A stretch of DNA of 64,000 nucleotides from an uncultured Geobacter sp. (lineage in GTDB: Bacteria > Desulfobacterota > Desulfuromonadia > Geobacterales > CAIOGM01), in the NCBI GenBank assembly GCA_903902855.1, contig CAIUWK010000063.1, positions 23,567 to 87,566 of the forward strand, given 5' to 3'. Positions 63,408-64,000 of the stretch are shown here, in pieces; the first letter of the stretch is position 1, and each line of letters opens with the position of its first letter. The notes under the pieces were generated by a model. It made no database searches. It saw only the letters and a list, made by a program, of their open reading frames with translations, and was not told the origin of the DNA. The position numbers were made by a program, and so were the translations under genes.

Positions 63408-64000
63408 CGGAATATCGGAATCTGTGTGCCCGGCATTGGAGGCGACAAGGGATTTTCTGCTCTTATTGTCGATATTTTGTTTGACTTGAACTTGGCTCCT
63501 GGAATGGGAGGCTACCAGTGTTCCCCCCCTTTACCTCTATGACAAGCCGGAAGCTGCGACATCTGAGTTTGAGCAAGCCGACCTGTTCGCCTCTCCCACC
63601 CCGGCCAAACCGGAACGAAAACGCCGCGACGCCATTACCGACGAGGGGTTGAAGCATTTCCTGACGGCGTATCCCGGCGAGACCATCAGCAAGGAAGAGC
63701 TCTTTTATTACGTTTACGGCCTGCTCCATTCACCAGACTACCGCGAGCGCTATGCCGACAATCTGAGCAAGGAGCTGCCGCGTATCCCCTGCGTGAAAAC
63801 CGCCGCCGACTTTTGGGCGTTCAGCAAGGCCGGGCGAGATCTGGCAGAGCTGCACCTGAATTATGAAACGGTGGCGCCCTATCGGGTGAAGATCGACAGC
63901 GGGTGTAGGGGCACGGCGTGCCGTGCCCTTACCGATGCCGATTACCGGGTGGAAAAGATGACGTACGGGAAAAGCGGGGAGGAGAAGGATTTGACGACGC
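63408..64000 (+). pseudogene. C-terminal fragment of a type ISP restriction-modification enzyme, frameshifted
   Basis: Sequence resembling the target-recognition end of single-chain type ISP enzymes (LlaGI/LlaBIII class). It begins abruptly at about 63408 with RNIGICVPGIGGDKGFSALIVDIL in part, so the nuclease, helicase and methylase domains are absent. The frame breaks in a run of seven C (63523-63529), where QCFPLYLYDKPE is expected, and continues one frame over with LKHFLTAYPGETISKEELFYYV, YADNLSKELPRIP and FWAFSKAGRDLAELHL. It runs off the right edge still open. A GTAGGGGC palindrome (63905-63932) lies in frame inside it. Confidence 0.78.
63905..63932. repeat. GTAGGGGC palindrome inside the type ISP coding fragment
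   Basis: Left half GTAGGGGCACGGC, right half ending GTGCCCTTAC. It reads as CRGTACRALT in the coding frame, between VKIDSG and DADYRVEK, and does not interrupt that frame. Confidence 0.8.

Noticed and set aside
1..64000. tRNA and rRNA genes, and c-di-GMP or other riboswitches
   Set aside because: I looked for characteristic T-arm and riboswitch core sequences in the gaps by eye and found none; a covariance search could still find one.

Overview
The window is a GC-rich, gene-dense stretch of a bacterial chromosome, most probably from the Geobacterales (Desulfuromonadia, the Geobacter/Trichlorobacter group). This is inferred from the combination of a complete 14-gene nuo operon, menaquinone synthesis through futalosine (mqnE, mqnC with ubiD/ubiA/ubiX-like partners), multihaem c-type cytochromes, a MacA-like dihaem peroxidase, a PEP-CTERM protein and a GSU2403-family nucleotidyltransferase. 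A Trichlorobacter-like nitrate ammonifier is plausible, but no taxonomic marker such as rRNA is present. I recognised no rRNA, tRNA, complete insertion sequence or CRISPR array.

Layout. 1-4.4 kb: partial hipA-like kinase and a large hybrid histidine kinase. 4.5-11 kb (minus strand): peroxiredoxin, DUF116 protein, fmt, def, priA, flavodiiron protein. 11-14.7 kb: LUD protein, ComF, a nucleotidyltransferase-fold protein, and a collapsed type I restriction-modification locus (hsdM fused by deletion to the end of hsdR). 14.7-20.2 kb (minus strand): a compact nitrate-to-ammonium module, napD-napA-dihaem cytochrome-polyferredoxin-octahaem nitrite reductase, with an FNR/HcpR-like palindrome in front. 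20.3-26.2 kb: CoA-binding protein, cupin, hemL, methyltransferase, and the NAD salvage pair pncB/pncA. 26.5-41.6 kb: nuoABCDEFGHIJKLMN. 41.7-44.5 kb: ACT-domain regulator, second deformylase, zinc-ribbon protein, and a PEP-CTERM protein behind a sigma-54 promoter. 44.6-50.1 kb: argB-argD-argF-(CFI-box protein)-argG. 50.1-53.5 kb: dihaem peroxidase, hisC, Imm27-like protein, truC. 53.6-60.6 kb: menaquinone/futalosine operon plus rnd. 60.7-64 kb: a decayed region with an araC pseudogene, a broken DUF4160/DUF2442 pair and a truncated, frameshifted type ISP restriction enzyme.

The metabolic genes form one respiratory picture: NADH dehydrogenase feeds menaquinone, the mqn/ubi genes make menaquinone, and the Nap/octahaem cluster disposes of electrons on nitrate and nitrite in the periplasm. 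No quinol dehydrogenase (NapC, NrfH or NapH) lies in the nitrate cluster, so how electrons reach it is an open question.

The most unusual property of the window is its load of short intergenic inverted repeats. At least five sequence families occur, several built on the same plan (a 7-9 base unit repeated about three times, a spacer, then the same units inverted). They sit inside operons (nap, nuo, arg, mqn), provide the stop codons of at least three genes, and in one case lie in frame inside a coding region.
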